A DNA stretch of 64,000 bases from CAILZL01 sp963748005 (GTDB taxonomy: Bacteria > Pseudomonadota > Gammaproteobacteria > Steroidobacterales > Steroidobacteraceae): the NCBI GenBank assembly GCA_963748005.1, contig CAVVHH010000003.1, positions 124,001 through 188,000 of the forward strand, written 5' to 3'. Shown in pieces: positions 45,781 through 54,871 of this stretch. Position numbers and translations under genes: made by a program. The first letter of the stretch is position 1, and every line of letters begins with the position of its first letter. A model generated the notes under the pieces. That model had not been told where the DNA came from, did not search any database, and saw only the letters and a list, made by a program, of their open reading frames with translations.

Positions 45781-47667
45781 TCAGCCGCCCGCAGCACGGG
45801 CCGGGGCAGGCCACCAACAACTGATGGTGGTGGTGATGGAGTGGATATCAAGGCCAGCAGACTTCAAGCAGTCCTCGCGCGAGCCATGTTCAATGAAGCG
45901 ATCCGGAATGCCGATATGCAACATTGGCATCGCCAGCCCATGTTCATTGAACAGCTCGGCGACCGCGCTGCCGGCACCGCCAGCCACGGTGTTTTCTTCC
46001 ACGGTAATAACAGCCTTGTGTTTGCCTGCCAGCTTCAGCAGCAACTCTTCATCCAGCGGTTTGATGAAGCGCATGTTGACCAGCGTGGCGTCCAGTTGTT
46101 CGGCAGCGGCAGTGCTGAAGCCCACCATCGGACCCCAGGCCAGAATCGCCAGCCCGCTACGACCCTCGCGCAGCAATTGTGCCTTGCCGATGGGCAGCGC
46201 CGCCATCTCCGACACAATCGCTGCGCCAACGCCTTGCCCGCGCGGATAACGCACAGCGGCAGGCGCACCCGACTGCACGGCTGTGTACAGCATTTGCCGG
46301 CATTCATTTTCGTCGGCCGGTGCCATGACGATCACGTTGGGAATACAGCGCAGGAAGCTCAGATCAAAACTGCCCTGATGCGTCGCGCCATCGCCGCCGA
46401 CCAGACCGGCACGATCCAGCGCAAACGTTACCGGTAGATCTTGCAATGCTACATCGTGAATCAATTGATCGTAGGCGCGTTGCAGGAAGGTGGAATAAAT
46501 CGCCACCACCGGCCGCAGCCCCTCACAGGCCAGACCAGCAGCGAAGGTCACGGCATGTTGTTCGGCAATGGCTACATCGAAGTAGCGGTCCGGAAAGCGC
46601 CTTGAGTATTCCACCAGGCCCGAGCCTTCACGCATGGCGGGTGTAATGCCCACCACACGTGCGTCGGCTTGGGCCATATCACACAGCCAGTCGCCGAACA
46701 CCTGCGAGTAGGTGGGGCCATTGCTTTTCTCTTTGAAGATCACGCCGCTCTTGGGATCGAAGGGACCGGGGCCATGCCACTTGATCGGATCGGCTTCCGC
46801 GGGTGCATAACCTTTGCCCTTGCGCGTTACCACGTGCAGGAATTGCGGGCCTTTCATGTCGCGCAGATTGCTCAGGGTCGCAACCAGCCCTTCCACGTCG
46901 TGACCATCGATCGGCCCGATGTAGTTGAAACCCATTTCCTCGAAGATGGTGCCGGGCAGGATCATGCCCTTCATATGTTCTTCGGAGCGGCGCGCCAGTT
47001 CCCACATGGGCGGCACGCGACGCAGGATTTTCTTGCCGCCTTCGCGCAGGTGCGCATACAGCTTGCCGGACAGCATGCGGGCGAAGTAATTGGAGAAGGC
47101 GCCGACGTTCTCGGAAATCGACATGTCGTTGTCGTTCAACACAACCAGCAGATCGGTGTCCAGTGCGCCCGCATGATTCAGTGCCTCAAAGGCCATGCCG
47201 GCGGTGATGGCACCATCGCCAATGACGGCTACCGCACGGCGTTCGCTACCGGTTTGTTTTGCCGCAACGGCCATGCCCAATGCAGCGCTGATCGAGGTGC
47301 TGGAGTGACCCACGCCGAACGTGTCGTACTCGCTTTCGCTGCGTGCCGGGAACGGCGCCAGACCGTCCTTGTGCTTGATGGTATGAAGTTGCTCGCGACG
47401 ACCGGTCAGCACCTTGTGCGGGTAGGCCTGATGCCCCACATCCCAGACCAGGCGGTCTTCCGGGGTATTGAATACGTAGTGCAGGGCAATGGTGAGTTCC
47501 ACCGTGCCGAGGCCAGCGGCGAAGTGTCCACCGCGCTGACTGACGGTGTCGATCAGAAACTGGCGCAATTCCGCTGCCAAGGGCTTGAGCTGCCCGACGG
47601 TTAGACGGCGCAGGTCTGCAGGCACGTTAATCGCAGACAGCAGGGGCAGGGCGGAAAGCTTGCTCAT
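45781..47667 (-). CDS. dxs: 1-deoxy-D-xylulose-5-phosphate synthase
   Basis: Thiamine-diphosphate enzyme joining pyruvate and glyceraldehyde-3-phosphate; entry step of the MEP isoprenoid pathway. 628 residues from ATG 47667; an upstream in-frame ATG adds 24 residues not typical of the family. Marks: GHSSTSISAALGMA near 122, the ThDP motif GDGAITAGMAFEALNHAG...NDND near 153-182, and YDVAIAEQHAVTFAAGLA-type segment (FDVAIAEQHAV) near 370. With ispA directly upstream it forms the usual isoprenoid pair. Confidence 0.97.
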   Translation of the reverse strand: MSKLSALPLLSAINVPADLRRLTVGQLKPLAAELRQFLIDTVSQRGGHFAAGLGTVELTIALHYVFNTPEDRLVWDVGHQAYPHKVLTGRREQLHTIKHKDGLAPFPARSESEYDTFGVGHSSTSISAALGMAVAAKQTGSERRAVAVIGDGAITAGMAFEALNHAGALDTDLLVVLNDNDMSISENVGAFSNYFARMLSGKLYAHLREGGKKILRRVPPMWELARRSEEHMKGMILPGTIFEEMGFNYIGPIDGHDVEGLVATLSNLRDMKGPQFLHVVTRKGKGYAPAEADPIKWHGPGPFDPKSGVIFKEKSNGPTYSQVFGDWLCDMAQADARVVGITPAMREGSGLVEYSRRFPDRYFDVAIAEQHAVTFAAGLACEGLRPVVAIYSTFLQRAYDQLIHDVALQDLPVTFALDRAGLVGGDGATHQGSFDLSFLRCIPNVIVMAPADENECRQMLYTAVQSGAPAAVRYPRGQGVGAAIVSEMAALPIGKAQLLREGRSGLAILAWGPMVGFSTAAAEQLDATLVNMRFIKPLDEELLLKLAGKHKAVITVEENTVAGGAGSAVAELFNEHGLAMPMLHIGIPDRFIEHGSREDCLKSAGLDIHSITTTISCWWPAPARAAGG

Positions 47668-47757
47668 TGGGGATGGCAGTGTACTAGAACCGATTTGATA
47701 CGGCAGGTTGGGCGTTGGGACGGCTTGACTACTGTGCACGGCAATAAAAGATATTCC

Positions 47758-47800
47758 TTGCAGGTCAGATAACGCTGAAAACAGCTAAACCTGACCTACG
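47758..47800. repeat. Weak TAGGTCAG-type inverted repeat
   Basis: TTGCAGGTCAG at the left and CTGACCTACGG at the right (arms about 9 bp with one mismatch) bracket AT-richer sequence in the dxs-ispA spacer. It resembles a degraded member of the TAGGTCGG family. Confidence 0.4.
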
Positions 47801-47810
47801 GCTGGCGCCA

Positions 47811-48719
47811 TTAGTGCTGCCGCAACACCAGCCAGCCGGCCAGCTTGCGCAAGGAGTCAGCCTGTGCTCCGAAGTGCTTAATGGCATTCAGGGCATCGCC
47901 ATGCAGTTCGTCCACCTTGCTGTGTGCGGCAGAAATTCCCGTTACCGCTGGATAAGTCAGTTTCTGATGGACCTGGTCGGCCCCGGTGGCTTTGCCCAGC
48001 AAGGCCGGGTCGCCTTCGATGTCCAGCAAATCGTCCTGGATCTGGAAAGCCAGGCCGATCGCCACCGCATAGCGATCCAGAGCGGCGTGGTCAGTACGAC
48101 TCAAATTAGGCTGGCAGGCAGCCGCCAGCAGGACGCTGGCGCGAATCAGCGCGCCGGTTTTGCGGGCGTGAATGTCGGTAATGGTCGCCAGATTAAAGGT
48201 ATGTTCGGTACGTTGACCTTCGGCGGCCAGATCCAGAGCCTGGCCACCGGCCATCCCCGCGGTGCCGCTGGCCTGGGCCAGGATGCGCACCAGTTCCAGG
48301 CGAATGGCCGGATCAGCAGGCAGCTGCCGATCGGTGGCCAGCAGCTCGAACGCCAGTACCTGCAGCGCGTCACCGGCCAGGATGGCGGTGGCTTCATCAA
48401 ACGCCTTGTGGCAGGTTGGCCGGCCGCGTCGCAAATCATCGTCGTCCATGGCGGGCAGGTCGTCATGGATCAGGGAATAGGCATGGATCATTTCCACCGC
48501 GCAGGCGGCCGCGGTCACGCTGGCCTCGTCCAGATCCACAGCGTGTGCGGTGGCATACACCAGCGCCGGACGAACCCGCTTGCCGCCACCGAGTACGCTG
48601 TAGCGCATAGCTTCGTGCAATCGAGTCGGGCTGGAGTTGGGCGGCGGGAGAAATCCGGCGAGCGCGGTTTCTGTTTCTGCCTGCCAGCGGCGCAGGCACT
48701 CGGCAAAGGCGTGCGGCAT
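47811..48719 (-). CDS. ispA: Farnesyl diphosphate synthase (short-chain polyprenyl synthase)
   Basis: Condenses IPP with DMAPP/GPP to farnesyl diphosphate. 302 residues from ATG 48719; the longer frame overlaps xseB and is not used. First aspartate-rich motif in HDDLPAMDDDDLRRGRPT (near 87-104), second in FQIQDDLLDIEGDP (near 227-240), GGGKRVRP near 42. The position between xseB and dxs is the standard gammaproteobacterial order. Confidence 0.95.
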   Translation of the reverse strand: MPHAFAECLRRWQAETETALAGFLPPPNSSPTRLHEAMRYSVLGGGKRVRPALVYATAHAVDLDEASVTAAACAVEMIHAYSLIHDDLPAMDDDDLRRGRPTCHKAFDEATAILAGDALQVLAFELLATDRQLPADPAIRLELVRILAQASGTAGMAGGQALDLAAEGQRTEHTFNLATITDIHARKTGALIRASVLLAAACQPNLSRTDHAALDRYAVAIGLAFQIQDDLLDIEGDPALLGKATGADQVHQKLTYPAVTGISAAHSKVDELHGDALNAIKHFGAQADSLRKLAGWLVLRQH

Positions 48720-48720
48720 C

Positions 48721-48984
48721 TCAGGCTTCTTCGCTATCCGGGGCAAATGGCACGGTTTCGGCCGCATCGGCAGCGCCACTCTTGCGCAGCAGCAGTTCCA
48801 CTTTCTGCTCCGCGCCCTGCAGCGCGGACTGGCAACTACGGGCCAGCGCAATGCCGCGCTCGAATTGCTTCAACGACTCGTCCAGCGACAGCTCACCCTG
48901 TTCCATACGTTCAACAATCTGCTCCAGCTCGGCCAGCGATTTCTCGAAGTCGGGAGTATTGGTTGCTGCGGATTTTTTGCTCAT
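48721..48984 (-). CDS. xseB: Exodeoxyribonuclease VII small subunit
   Basis: 87 residues from ATG 48984 (MSKKSAATN), matching the usual XseB size; the upstream open frame is ignored. The conserved core FEKSLAELEQIVERMEQGELSLDESLKQFERGIALARSCQ forms the helical hairpin that binds XseA. One base separates its stop from the ispA start, showing tight coupling. Confidence 0.94.
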   Translation of the reverse strand: MSKKSAATNTPDFEKSLAELEQIVERMEQGELSLDESLKQFERGIALARSCQSALQGAEQKVELLLRKSGAADAAETVPFAPDSEEA

Positions 48985-49254
48985 GTGGCGGGCCGGAATC
49001 TGCCGGAATTTGAATGGGCGGCAAGTGTGCGCAGTGCCGTGGCCAGCGTCAAATTTCAGATAGTTGTGCCCCGGAACCCTATAGAGGCCTCCTATCGAGT
49101 TCAATAGAGGATCTTGCGTTGACTTCACTGGAGGGCACTCCTAGAGTCAGACGCTTCCAGATCGGTTTGGCGTGAATCAATACCAGATCCTCGGTCCGTG
49201 CTGCAGAACCTGCGCATTGCGATCGGGCATTCAACAACTCAGGAGGGTAGAACC

Positions 49255-49671
49255 ATGGCAAGTTTGAAAGGCAGCAAGACCGAGAACAATCTCAAAGAGG
49301 CATTTGCCGGTGAGTCGCAGGCCAATCGTCGGTATCTGTACTTCGCAGCCAAGGCCGACGTCGAAGGCTTCAACGATGTGTCCGCCGTATTCCGTTCCAC
49401 CGCCGAAGGCGAAACCGGCCATGCGCACGGCCACCTGGAATATCTGGAGGCTGTTGGCGATCCGGCCACCGGGTTACCCATTGGCGAAACTGCCTTGAAC
49501 CTCAAGGCCGCGATTGCCGGCGAGACCCACGAATACACCGACATGTATCCGGGCATGGCCAAGCAGGCGCGCGAGGAAGGTTTTGCCGAAATCGCCGACT
49601 GGTTCGAGACCCTGGCCAAGGCGGAACGCTCGCACGCCAACCGCTTCCAGAAGGCGCTGGACAGCCTGTAG
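49255..49671 (+). CDS. Rubrerythrin family protein (ferritin-like diiron domain only)
   Basis: 138 residues, AGGAGGGT ribosome site 6 bases upstream. Diiron ligands: E in LKEAFAGESQANRRYLYFA (about 15-33), E..H in AEGETGHAHGHLEYLE (about 51-66), E in IAGETHEYTDMYP (about 90) and E..H in KAERSHANRF (about 123). It lacks the C-terminal rubredoxin domain of classical rubrerythrins. Peroxide reduction is the family role. It heads a three-gene group with an Fe-S protein and DUF3501. Confidence 0.92.
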   Translation: MASLKGSKTENNLKEAFAGESQANRRYLYFAAKADVEGFNDVSAVFRSTAEGETGHAHGHLEYLEAVGDPATGLPIGETALNLKAAIAGETHEYTDMYPGMAKQAREEGFAEIADWFETLAKAERSHANRFQKALDSL

Positions 49672-49674
49672 CCA

Positions 49675-49746
49675 CGTAGGGGCGGTTCGTGAACCGCCCT
49701 GCTGGATTCCGTCATTGCAGAGGGCGGTTCACGAACCGCCCCTACG
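49675..49746. repeat. GTAGGGGCG-family palindrome, perfect 26-bp arms
   Basis: Bases 49675-49700 and 49721-49746 are exact reverse complements with a 20-base loop. Each arm is itself a palindrome, GGGCGGTTC(GTG)AACCGCCC, so a cruciform with two sub-hairpins is possible. Related elements are at 51141 and 61234. The right edge supplies the G-rich run just ahead of the next gene's GTG start. Confidence 0.85.
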
Positions 49747-49754
49747 GGGGTCGC

Positions 49755-51110
49755 GTGTCCAACAACAATATTCCCAGCGGCAGTCGCGAAGGCAGTCTCG
49801 AAGCCCCTACCCGCCATCCGGTCGCATGGCAGGAACCGGATTTCTACAATCAGGACTCTCTGTTCAAGGAGCTCGAACGCGTCTTCGATATCTGCCACGG
49901 GTGCCGGCGCTGTTTCAGTCTGTGCAATTCGTTTCCCACTTTGTTCAATGCCATCGATGAGTCCAGTAGTGGTGAGCTGCACACCGTCGAGCGCAAGGTG
50001 TACTGGGATGTGGTGGATCACTGCTACCTGTGCGACATGTGCTACATGACCAAGTGCCCGTATGTGCCGCCGCATCCCTGGAATCTCGACTTTCCGCATC
50101 TGATGCTGCGGGCGAAGGCAGTCAAGTTCCAGCAAGGCAATGTGCGAGCGCGCGACAAAGTGCTCAGCGCCACGGATGCGGTCGGCAATATCGCCGGCAT
50201 TCCCGTGATTGCTGAGGTAGTGAATGCGGTGAATCGCAGCAGCCTGGGGCGCACGCTGCTGGACAAGACGCTGGGCGTGCACCCGCAGGCGCCGGTTCCT
50301 GAATATCACAGCAATACCTATCGCAGGCGGCATGCCCGAACGGCCACACCGACGCTTGAGGTCAAGGCCACACCTGAGACCACTGGCAAGGTAGCCCTGT
50401 TCGTTACCTGTTATGGCAATCGCAACGAACCCGAACTGGGCATGGATCTGCGCGTAGTGTTCGAACACAACGGCATTCCGGTGGTGCTGCCGCAGCAGGA
50501 GGCCTGCTGCGGCATGCCCAAGCTGGAGCTGGGCGATCTGCAGTCCATCGAGCAACTCAAGAACACCAACATCCCCGCGCTGCTGAAACTGGTGGAGCAG
50601 GGCTATGACATCGTCACACCCATTCCCTCCTGCACCCTGATGTTCAAACAGGAATTGCCGTTGTTGTTTCCCGACGATGCGCAGGTACAGCGCATCAGGG
50701 CGGCCATGTTCGATCCCTTCGAATACCTGTGGTTGCGCCACAAACAGGGTCTGCTGCGCACTGATTTCACCGGCACACTGGGCAAGGTGAGTTATCACGT
50801 GCCCTGTCATCTGCGCGTGCAGAACATCGGCTTGAAGACCCGGGATGTGCTAAAGCTGGTGCCGGGCACCGAAGTTCTGGTGATCGAACGTTGTTCGGGC
50901 CACAACGGTACCTATGGCGTGAAGCGCGAGTTTCGTGATGCCTCCATGAAGATTGGCCGGCCGGTGATCAGCAAGGTGGAGAACAACAACGCCGATTACT
51001 ACTCAAGCGATTGCCCGATGGCGGGACATCAGATTCGTTCTGGTTTACCCGGGTCAGCGCCTGAACCGGCGCATCCGCTCAAGCTGCTGAGGAAGGCCTA
51101 CGGGATTTAG
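49755..51110 (+). CDS. Heterodisulfide-reductase-like / GlpC-like Fe-S protein
   Basis: 451 residues from GTG 49755. Two [4Fe-4S] sites near the N-terminus: CHGCRRCFSLCNSFP (about 48-58) and CYLCDMCYMTKCPYVPP (about 92-103). Two CCG-type domains follow: EACCGMPKLELGD near 252 and CSGHNGTYG near 385, with HVPCHLRVQN before the latter. This is the rubrerythrin-associated ferredoxin/CCG protein; it is likely an electron carrier reducing the rubrerythrin. The frame continues upstream through the palindrome, but no start there is credible. Confidence 0.88.
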   Translation: MSNNNIPSGSREGSLEAPTRHPVAWQEPDFYNQDSLFKELERVFDICHGCRRCFSLCNSFPTLFNAIDESSSGELHTVERKVYWDVVDHCYLCDMCYMTKCPYVPPHPWNLDFPHLMLRAKAVKFQQGNVRARDKVLSATDAVGNIAGIPVIAEVVNAVNRSSLGRTLLDKTLGVHPQAPVPEYHSNTYRRRHARTATPTLEVKATPETTGKVALFVTCYGNRNEPELGMDLRVVFEHNGIPVVLPQQEACCGMPKLELGDLQSIEQLKNTNIPALLKLVEQGYDIVTPIPSCTLMFKQELPLLFPDDAQVQRIRAAMFDPFEYLWLRHKQGLLRTDFTGTLGKVSYHVPCHLRVQNIGLKTRDVLKLVPGTEVLVIERCSGHNGTYGVKREFRDASMKIGRPVISKVENNNADYYSSDCPMAGHQIRSGLPGSAPEPAHPLKLLRKAYGI

Positions 51111-51140
51111 TTGCAATGGTGCTGGCCTAACGGGTCTATC

Positions 51141-51205
51141 GTAGGGGCGATTCATGAATCGCCCTTATTCTGGTATTCAGAGGGCGGCTCGCGAGCCGCC
51201 CCTAC
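51141..51205. repeat. GTAGGGGCG-family palindrome with compensated arms
   Basis: Left arm (51141-51165) centres on GGGCGATTCATGAATCGCCC, right arm (51181-51205) on GGGCGGCTCGCGAGCCGCCC. The arms differ from each other, yet each is internally a perfect palindrome. The outer GTAGGGGCG / CGCCCCTAC ends are conserved. Lies between the Fe-S gene and DUF3501. Confidence 0.8.
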
Positions 51206-51242
51206 ACAACTCTGGAAGTTGTCAATTCATCCGCGGTGATCC

Positions 51243-51830
51243 ATGCACAAGAAACTGCAACCCTCCGACCTGTACACCCTTGAACAGTACGCGCGCATTC
51301 GCGGCAGCTTTCGCAATGAAGTGATGGCGCACAAGCAGCTGCGCACCGTGCATATCGGGCCCAACGCCACCTGGCTGTTTGAAGATCGCATGACCGTCCA
51401 GTACCAAGTGCAGGAAATGCTGCGGGTGGAGCGCATCTTTGAGCCAGAGGGCATCACGGATGAACTCAACGCCTACAACCCGCTGATCCCCGATGGCAGC
51501 AACTGGAAGGTTACCTTTCTGATCGAATTCACCGACATCGATGAACGTCGCGCCGCACTGGCGCGCATGAAGGGCATCGAAGATCGCTGCTGGGTACAGG
51601 TGGGCTCGCACGAACGGGTGTACGCCATCGCCGATGAAGACATGGAACGCGAGAACGATGACAAGACTTCATCGGTGCACTTCCTGCGTTTTGAATTGAC
51701 CGCCGGGATGGTCAATGACGCCAGGCAAGCCGCACCGCTGCACATGGGTATCGATCATCCTGTTTACCAGCATGTACAAAGCCCGTTGGCCGAGCCGGTA
51801 CGTGCGGCCCTGGTGAAAGATCTTGCCTGA
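51243..51830 (+). CDS. DUF3501 family protein
   Basis: 195 residues, no signal. Recognisable by the family start MHKKLQPSDLYTLEQYARIR, the VHIGPNATWLFEDRMTVQYQVQEMLRVERIF block near 36 and the LRFEL...HPVYQH ending. DUF3501 genes almost always accompany a rubrerythrin and this Fe-S protein, so a role in the same oxidative-stress electron path is inferred; the biochemistry is unknown. Confidence 0.88.
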   Translation: MHKKLQPSDLYTLEQYARIRGSFRNEVMAHKQLRTVHIGPNATWLFEDRMTVQYQVQEMLRVERIFEPEGITDELNAYNPLIPDGSNWKVTFLIEFTDIDERRAALARMKGIEDRCWVQVGSHERVYAIADEDMERENDDKTSSVHFLRFELTAGMVNDARQAAPLHMGIDHPVYQHVQSPLAEPVRAALVKDLA

Positions 51831-51853
51831 GCGCAATGGCACTTGGCTAAGCT

Positions 51854-51886
51854 CCCTCTCCCTGAGGGAGAGGGCTGGGGTGAGGG
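51854..51886. repeat. CCCTCTCCCTGAGGGAGAGGG palindromic repeat
   Basis: A perfect 10-bp-arm palindrome CCCTCTCCCT/AGGGAGAGGG is followed by CTGGGGTGAGGG. The same arrangement occurs widely as an interspersed repeat in proteobacteria. It fills part of the 198-bp spacer before the hydroxylase genes; the rest of the spacer shows nothing else. Confidence 0.8.
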
Positions 51887-52028
51887 TGCTGCATAAAAAC
51901 GAGGCCCTTCTGTACCTGGGTGCACTTCGGCTGGCGTGCATAGCGGGTGTTGTTGCCACTGCATCCGGCGCCGCGTAATCTCTCGCGGCGCTGCATAGCC
52001 TGTTGCAATAACGACCAAGGGGGAAACC

Positions 52029-52487
52029 GTGATTGCTTTTCGCCTGAACGGTAGAGACGTTCGCGTCGACGTCCCGGACGACGCACCACTGCTGTCGGTT
52101 CTAACTCATGATCTGGAAGTCAACGGCGCGCGCTTCGGCTGCGGCCTTGCGCAATGCGGCGCCTGCACCGTGCTGCTGGACGGTAAGCCGGTCCGGTCGT
52201 GCGTGGTCTCCGTTTCCGGCGTCTCAGGCAAGTTGGTGACGACCCTGGCGGGTTTGCGCGAAAAAGATGGCAAGCCGAGCCGCCTGCAGCAGGCTTTTAT
52301 CGACGAACAGGCGGCGCAATGCGGCTACTGCAGCTCGGGCATGATCATGCAGGCCCATGCACTGCTCGAACGCAACCCCAACCCGAGCGATGCGGACGTG
52401 CGCAGCGCCCTCGACGGCAATCTCTGTCGTTGCGGCAGTCACAACCGCATCGTGCGCGCCGTGCTGCGTGCCGCGAAGGAGGGCTGA
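52029..52487 (+). CDS. (2Fe-2S) subunit of a molybdenum hydroxylase, IorA-like
   Basis: 152 residues, GTG start with GGGGG upstream. N-terminal plant-type ferredoxin site: GCGLAQCGACTVLLDG plus a fourth Cys (about 39-61); C-terminal helical domain site: QCGYCSSGMI and LDGNLCRCGSHNRI (about 98-139). Small electron-transfer subunit of isoquinoline 1-oxidoreductase/aldehyde oxidase type enzymes. The catalytic subunit gene starts 3 bases after its stop. Confidence 0.93.
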   Translation: MIAFRLNGRDVRVDVPDDAPLLSVLTHDLEVNGARFGCGLAQCGACTVLLDGKPVRSCVVSVSGVSGKLVTTLAGLREKDGKPSRLQQAFIDEQAAQCGYCSSGMIMQAHALLERNPNPSDADVRSALDGNLCRCGSHNRIVRAVLRAAKEG

Positions 52488-52490
52488 GCC

Positions 52491-54725
52491 ATGAACGCCG
52501 ACTCACCCGTTACGCTGCATCGCCGCGACTTCCTCAAGGGCACCGGTTATCTCGCGCTGTCGTTCACCCTGCCTCTGGCGGCGCTGGCGCAGAACGCGCC
52601 CGCGGCCAGGCCGAAACTGCCGGGTGATCTGGACAGCAATCGCATGCTCAATGCCTGGATCAGGATCGACGCGGACAATACGGTGACCTTGCAGGTCGGC
52701 AAGGTTGAACTCGGACAAGGCATTCTTACCGCGCTGGCGCAGGTCTGTGCCGAGCAGCTCGACATCGACATCGCAAAGATCAGGATCGTGTCCGGCGATA
52801 CCTTCATCGTACCCAATGAAGGTGTAACGTCAGGTTCGCTGTCCATGCCGAATGGCGCGGTTGCAGTCGAACACGCGGCAGCAGAAGTACGCGACATCCT
52901 GCTGGAACTCGCAGCGAAGAAGCTCGGCCAGCCAGTTGATAGCCTGAAGCTAACCAATGGCGTGATCACCGCGCCGAATGGCGCCAAGGCCAGCTATGGT
53001 GAACTGGTCACAGGTCAGGAACTGGCGCGCGAAGCCACCGGGCAGGCAAAGCTGAAGCGCGAAGCGCAGGGCCGCTATGTCGGCAAATCGACGCCGCGCC
53101 TCGACATCCCGGCCAAGATGACCGGCGAGGCAATCTTCGTGCAGGAACACCGGACCAAGGGCATGGTGCATGGCCGAGTGGTGCGACCACCGGCCTATGT
53201 CGCCAGGCTGGTTTCCGTTGATGTCGCAAAAGTGCAGTCGATGCCGGGCGTGCTCAAGGTGGTACGCAACGGCAGTTTTCTCGGTGTAATTGCGCAGCGC
53301 GAAGAGCAGGTAGCTGCGGCTGCGGCTGCATTGGCGCGCTCAGCCAAATGGGATGTGCAGAAATCGATGCCGGGCACGGAAGGCATTTACGACTGGCTGC
53401 TGGCGCAGAAGCCCAAGGACACCGAGATCAGGAATGATGTGCGCAAGGACACCACACCGGTGGTCAGGACGGTCGAATCGACTTACTACCGCCCGTTCCA
53501 GATGCATGCGTCAATCGGCACCTCGGCTGCGGTGGCCACACTGGGTTCCGATGGCGTCACGACCATCCAGACACACAGCCAGTCGGTGTTCGAAACCGTC
53601 GGTGCGATCGCCATGATGCTGGGCGTGGACACTTCCAAGGTCCGCTGCCAGCACCTGCAGGGTTCGGGATGCTACGGCCACAACATGGCCGACGATGCAG
53701 CGGCCGATGCGGCGTTGCTGGCGCAGGCTGTGCCCGGCAAACCGGTGCGGCTGCAATACACGCGCGATCAGGAGCACAGGTGGGAGCCCTACAGCTCGGC
53801 GATGGTGGTGAAGACCAGGGCCACCGTCGATGCCAAAGGGGATGTGCTCGACTGGAACTTTGAGTTGTGGTCGACCTCGCATGGCACGCGGCCCGCCAAT
53901 CAGGCCGGCAACCTGTTGTCGGCGAAGTATCTGGAAAAGCCGTTTGCACAGCCAGTGCCGGTGAATGGCGGCCCGCCCAACTATGCGGCGGATCGCAACG
54001 CGATTGCGCTGTATGAATTTCCTGGCCAGCGCGTCATCACGCATTTCATCACCGACATGCCGGTGCGCGTCTCTTCTACCCGCAGTCTGGGCGCTTATGC
54101 CAACGTGATGGCGCTGGAGCAGTTCATCGACGAGCTGGCGGTCGCAGCCAAGGTCGACCCGGTCGAATACCGGCTGCGTTACCTCAAGGATCCGCGTGGC
54201 CGCGATGTGCTGATTCAGGCCGCTGAGAAATTCGGCTGGGCCAAGTGGCAGAAACGCGAAGGTCGCGGGCGCGGCATTGCCTTCGCCAAGTACAAGAACA
54301 TCGCCGCCTATTGCGCCATCGCGATGGAGGTCGAAGTGATGCGCAGCACCGGACAGGTACGTGTGCTACGTGCGGTGTGTGTTGGTGACAGCGGCCACAT
54401 GGTCAACCCGGACGGCTGTATCAACCAGCTGGAAGGCGGACTGATTCAGGCGCTGAGCTGGACGCTGAAGGAAGAAGTGAAGTTCGATGACACCAGGATC
54501 ACCTCGGAAGATTGGGCCAGCTATCCCATCCTGACCTTCACCGAAGTACCGCCGGTCGAAGTGTCGATGATCAATCGACCCGGCGCGCCGTATCTCGGCA
54601 CCGGTGAGGCTTCGCAGGGTCCCTCTGGCGCGGCGCTGGCGAATGCGATGGCTGATGCGACGGGTAAACGCTTCAAGCGTATTCCGTTTACGCCAGAGCG
54701 GGTGAGGAGTGTGCTTGGTTCATGA
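52491..54725 (+). CDS. Molybdopterin-binding catalytic subunit, isoquinoline 1-oxidoreductase-like
   Basis: 744 residues with a twin-arginine signal (LHRRDFLKGTGYLALSF), so the enzyme works outside the cytoplasm, carrying its Fe-S partner. Aldehyde-oxidase-type molybdopterin domains: VGKVELGQGILTALAQV near 66, SGSLSMPNGA near 115, GSGCYGHNMADDAAADAALLA near 393, and GTGEASQGPSGAALANA near 705 with the active-site Glu near the C-terminus. No membrane cytochrome gene follows. Substrate cannot be predicted reliably. The last 60 codons are repeated at 55496-55681. Confidence 0.9.
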   Translation: MNADSPVTLHRRDFLKGTGYLALSFTLPLAALAQNAPAARPKLPGDLDSNRMLNAWIRIDADNTVTLQVGKVELGQGILTALAQVCAEQLDIDIAKIRIVSGDTFIVPNEGVTSGSLSMPNGAVAVEHAAAEVRDILLELAAKKLGQPVDSLKLTNGVITAPNGAKASYGELVTGQELAREATGQAKLKREAQGRYVGKSTPRLDIPAKMTGEAIFVQEHRTKGMVHGRVVRPPAYVARLVSVDVAKVQSMPGVLKVVRNGSFLGVIAQREEQVAAAAAALARSAKWDVQKSMPGTEGIYDWLLAQKPKDTEIRNDVRKDTTPVVRTVESTYYRPFQMHASIGTSAAVATLGSDGVTTIQTHSQSVFETVGAIAMMLGVDTSKVRCQHLQGSGCYGHNMADDAAADAALLAQAVPGKPVRLQYTRDQEHRWEPYSSAMVVKTRATVDAKGDVLDWNFELWSTSHGTRPANQAGNLLSAKYLEKPFAQPVPVNGGPPNYAADRNAIALYEFPGQRVITHFITDMPVRVSSTRSLGAYANVMALEQFIDELAVAAKVDPVEYRLRYLKDPRGRDVLIQAAEKFGWAKWQKREGRGRGIAFAKYKNIAAYCAIAMEVEVMRSTGQVRVLRAVCVGDSGHMVNPDGCINQLEGGLIQALSWTLKEEVKFDDTRITSEDWASYPILTFTEVPPVEVSMINRPGAPYLGTGEASQGPSGAALANAMADATGKRFKRIPFTPERVRSVLGS

Positions 54726-54783
54726 TGTCTGTGCGGCTCATTTCTGCCCGGTCAAATGCCTGCGGATCGACGGACCCGTCCCA
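54540..54783 (+). repeat. Direct repeat, copy 1 (3' end of the hydroxylase gene)
   Basis: This 244-bp segment, covering the last codons of the hydroxylase gene and about 58 bp past its stop, recurs at 55496-55739, offset 956 bp. Over the final 45 codons ten bases differ, all synonymous. Confidence 0.88.
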
Positions 54784-54871
54784 ATTTCACTGCGCGCTTT
54801 CCCACGAGTGGCGCTGATGAAAGATCTGGCATAAGTTACCAGGCATGAGCAACGGGCGATGAGGTGCAGGG

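Noticed and set aside
46669..47604. 311-codon plus-strand frame inside dxs
   Set aside because: Antisense of the conserved Dxs coding region, no independent evidence.
49239..50810. 523-codon minus-strand frame opposite rubrerythrin and the Fe-S gene
   Set aside because: Shadow of two well-supported genes in high-GC DNA; it even crosses the palindromic repeat.
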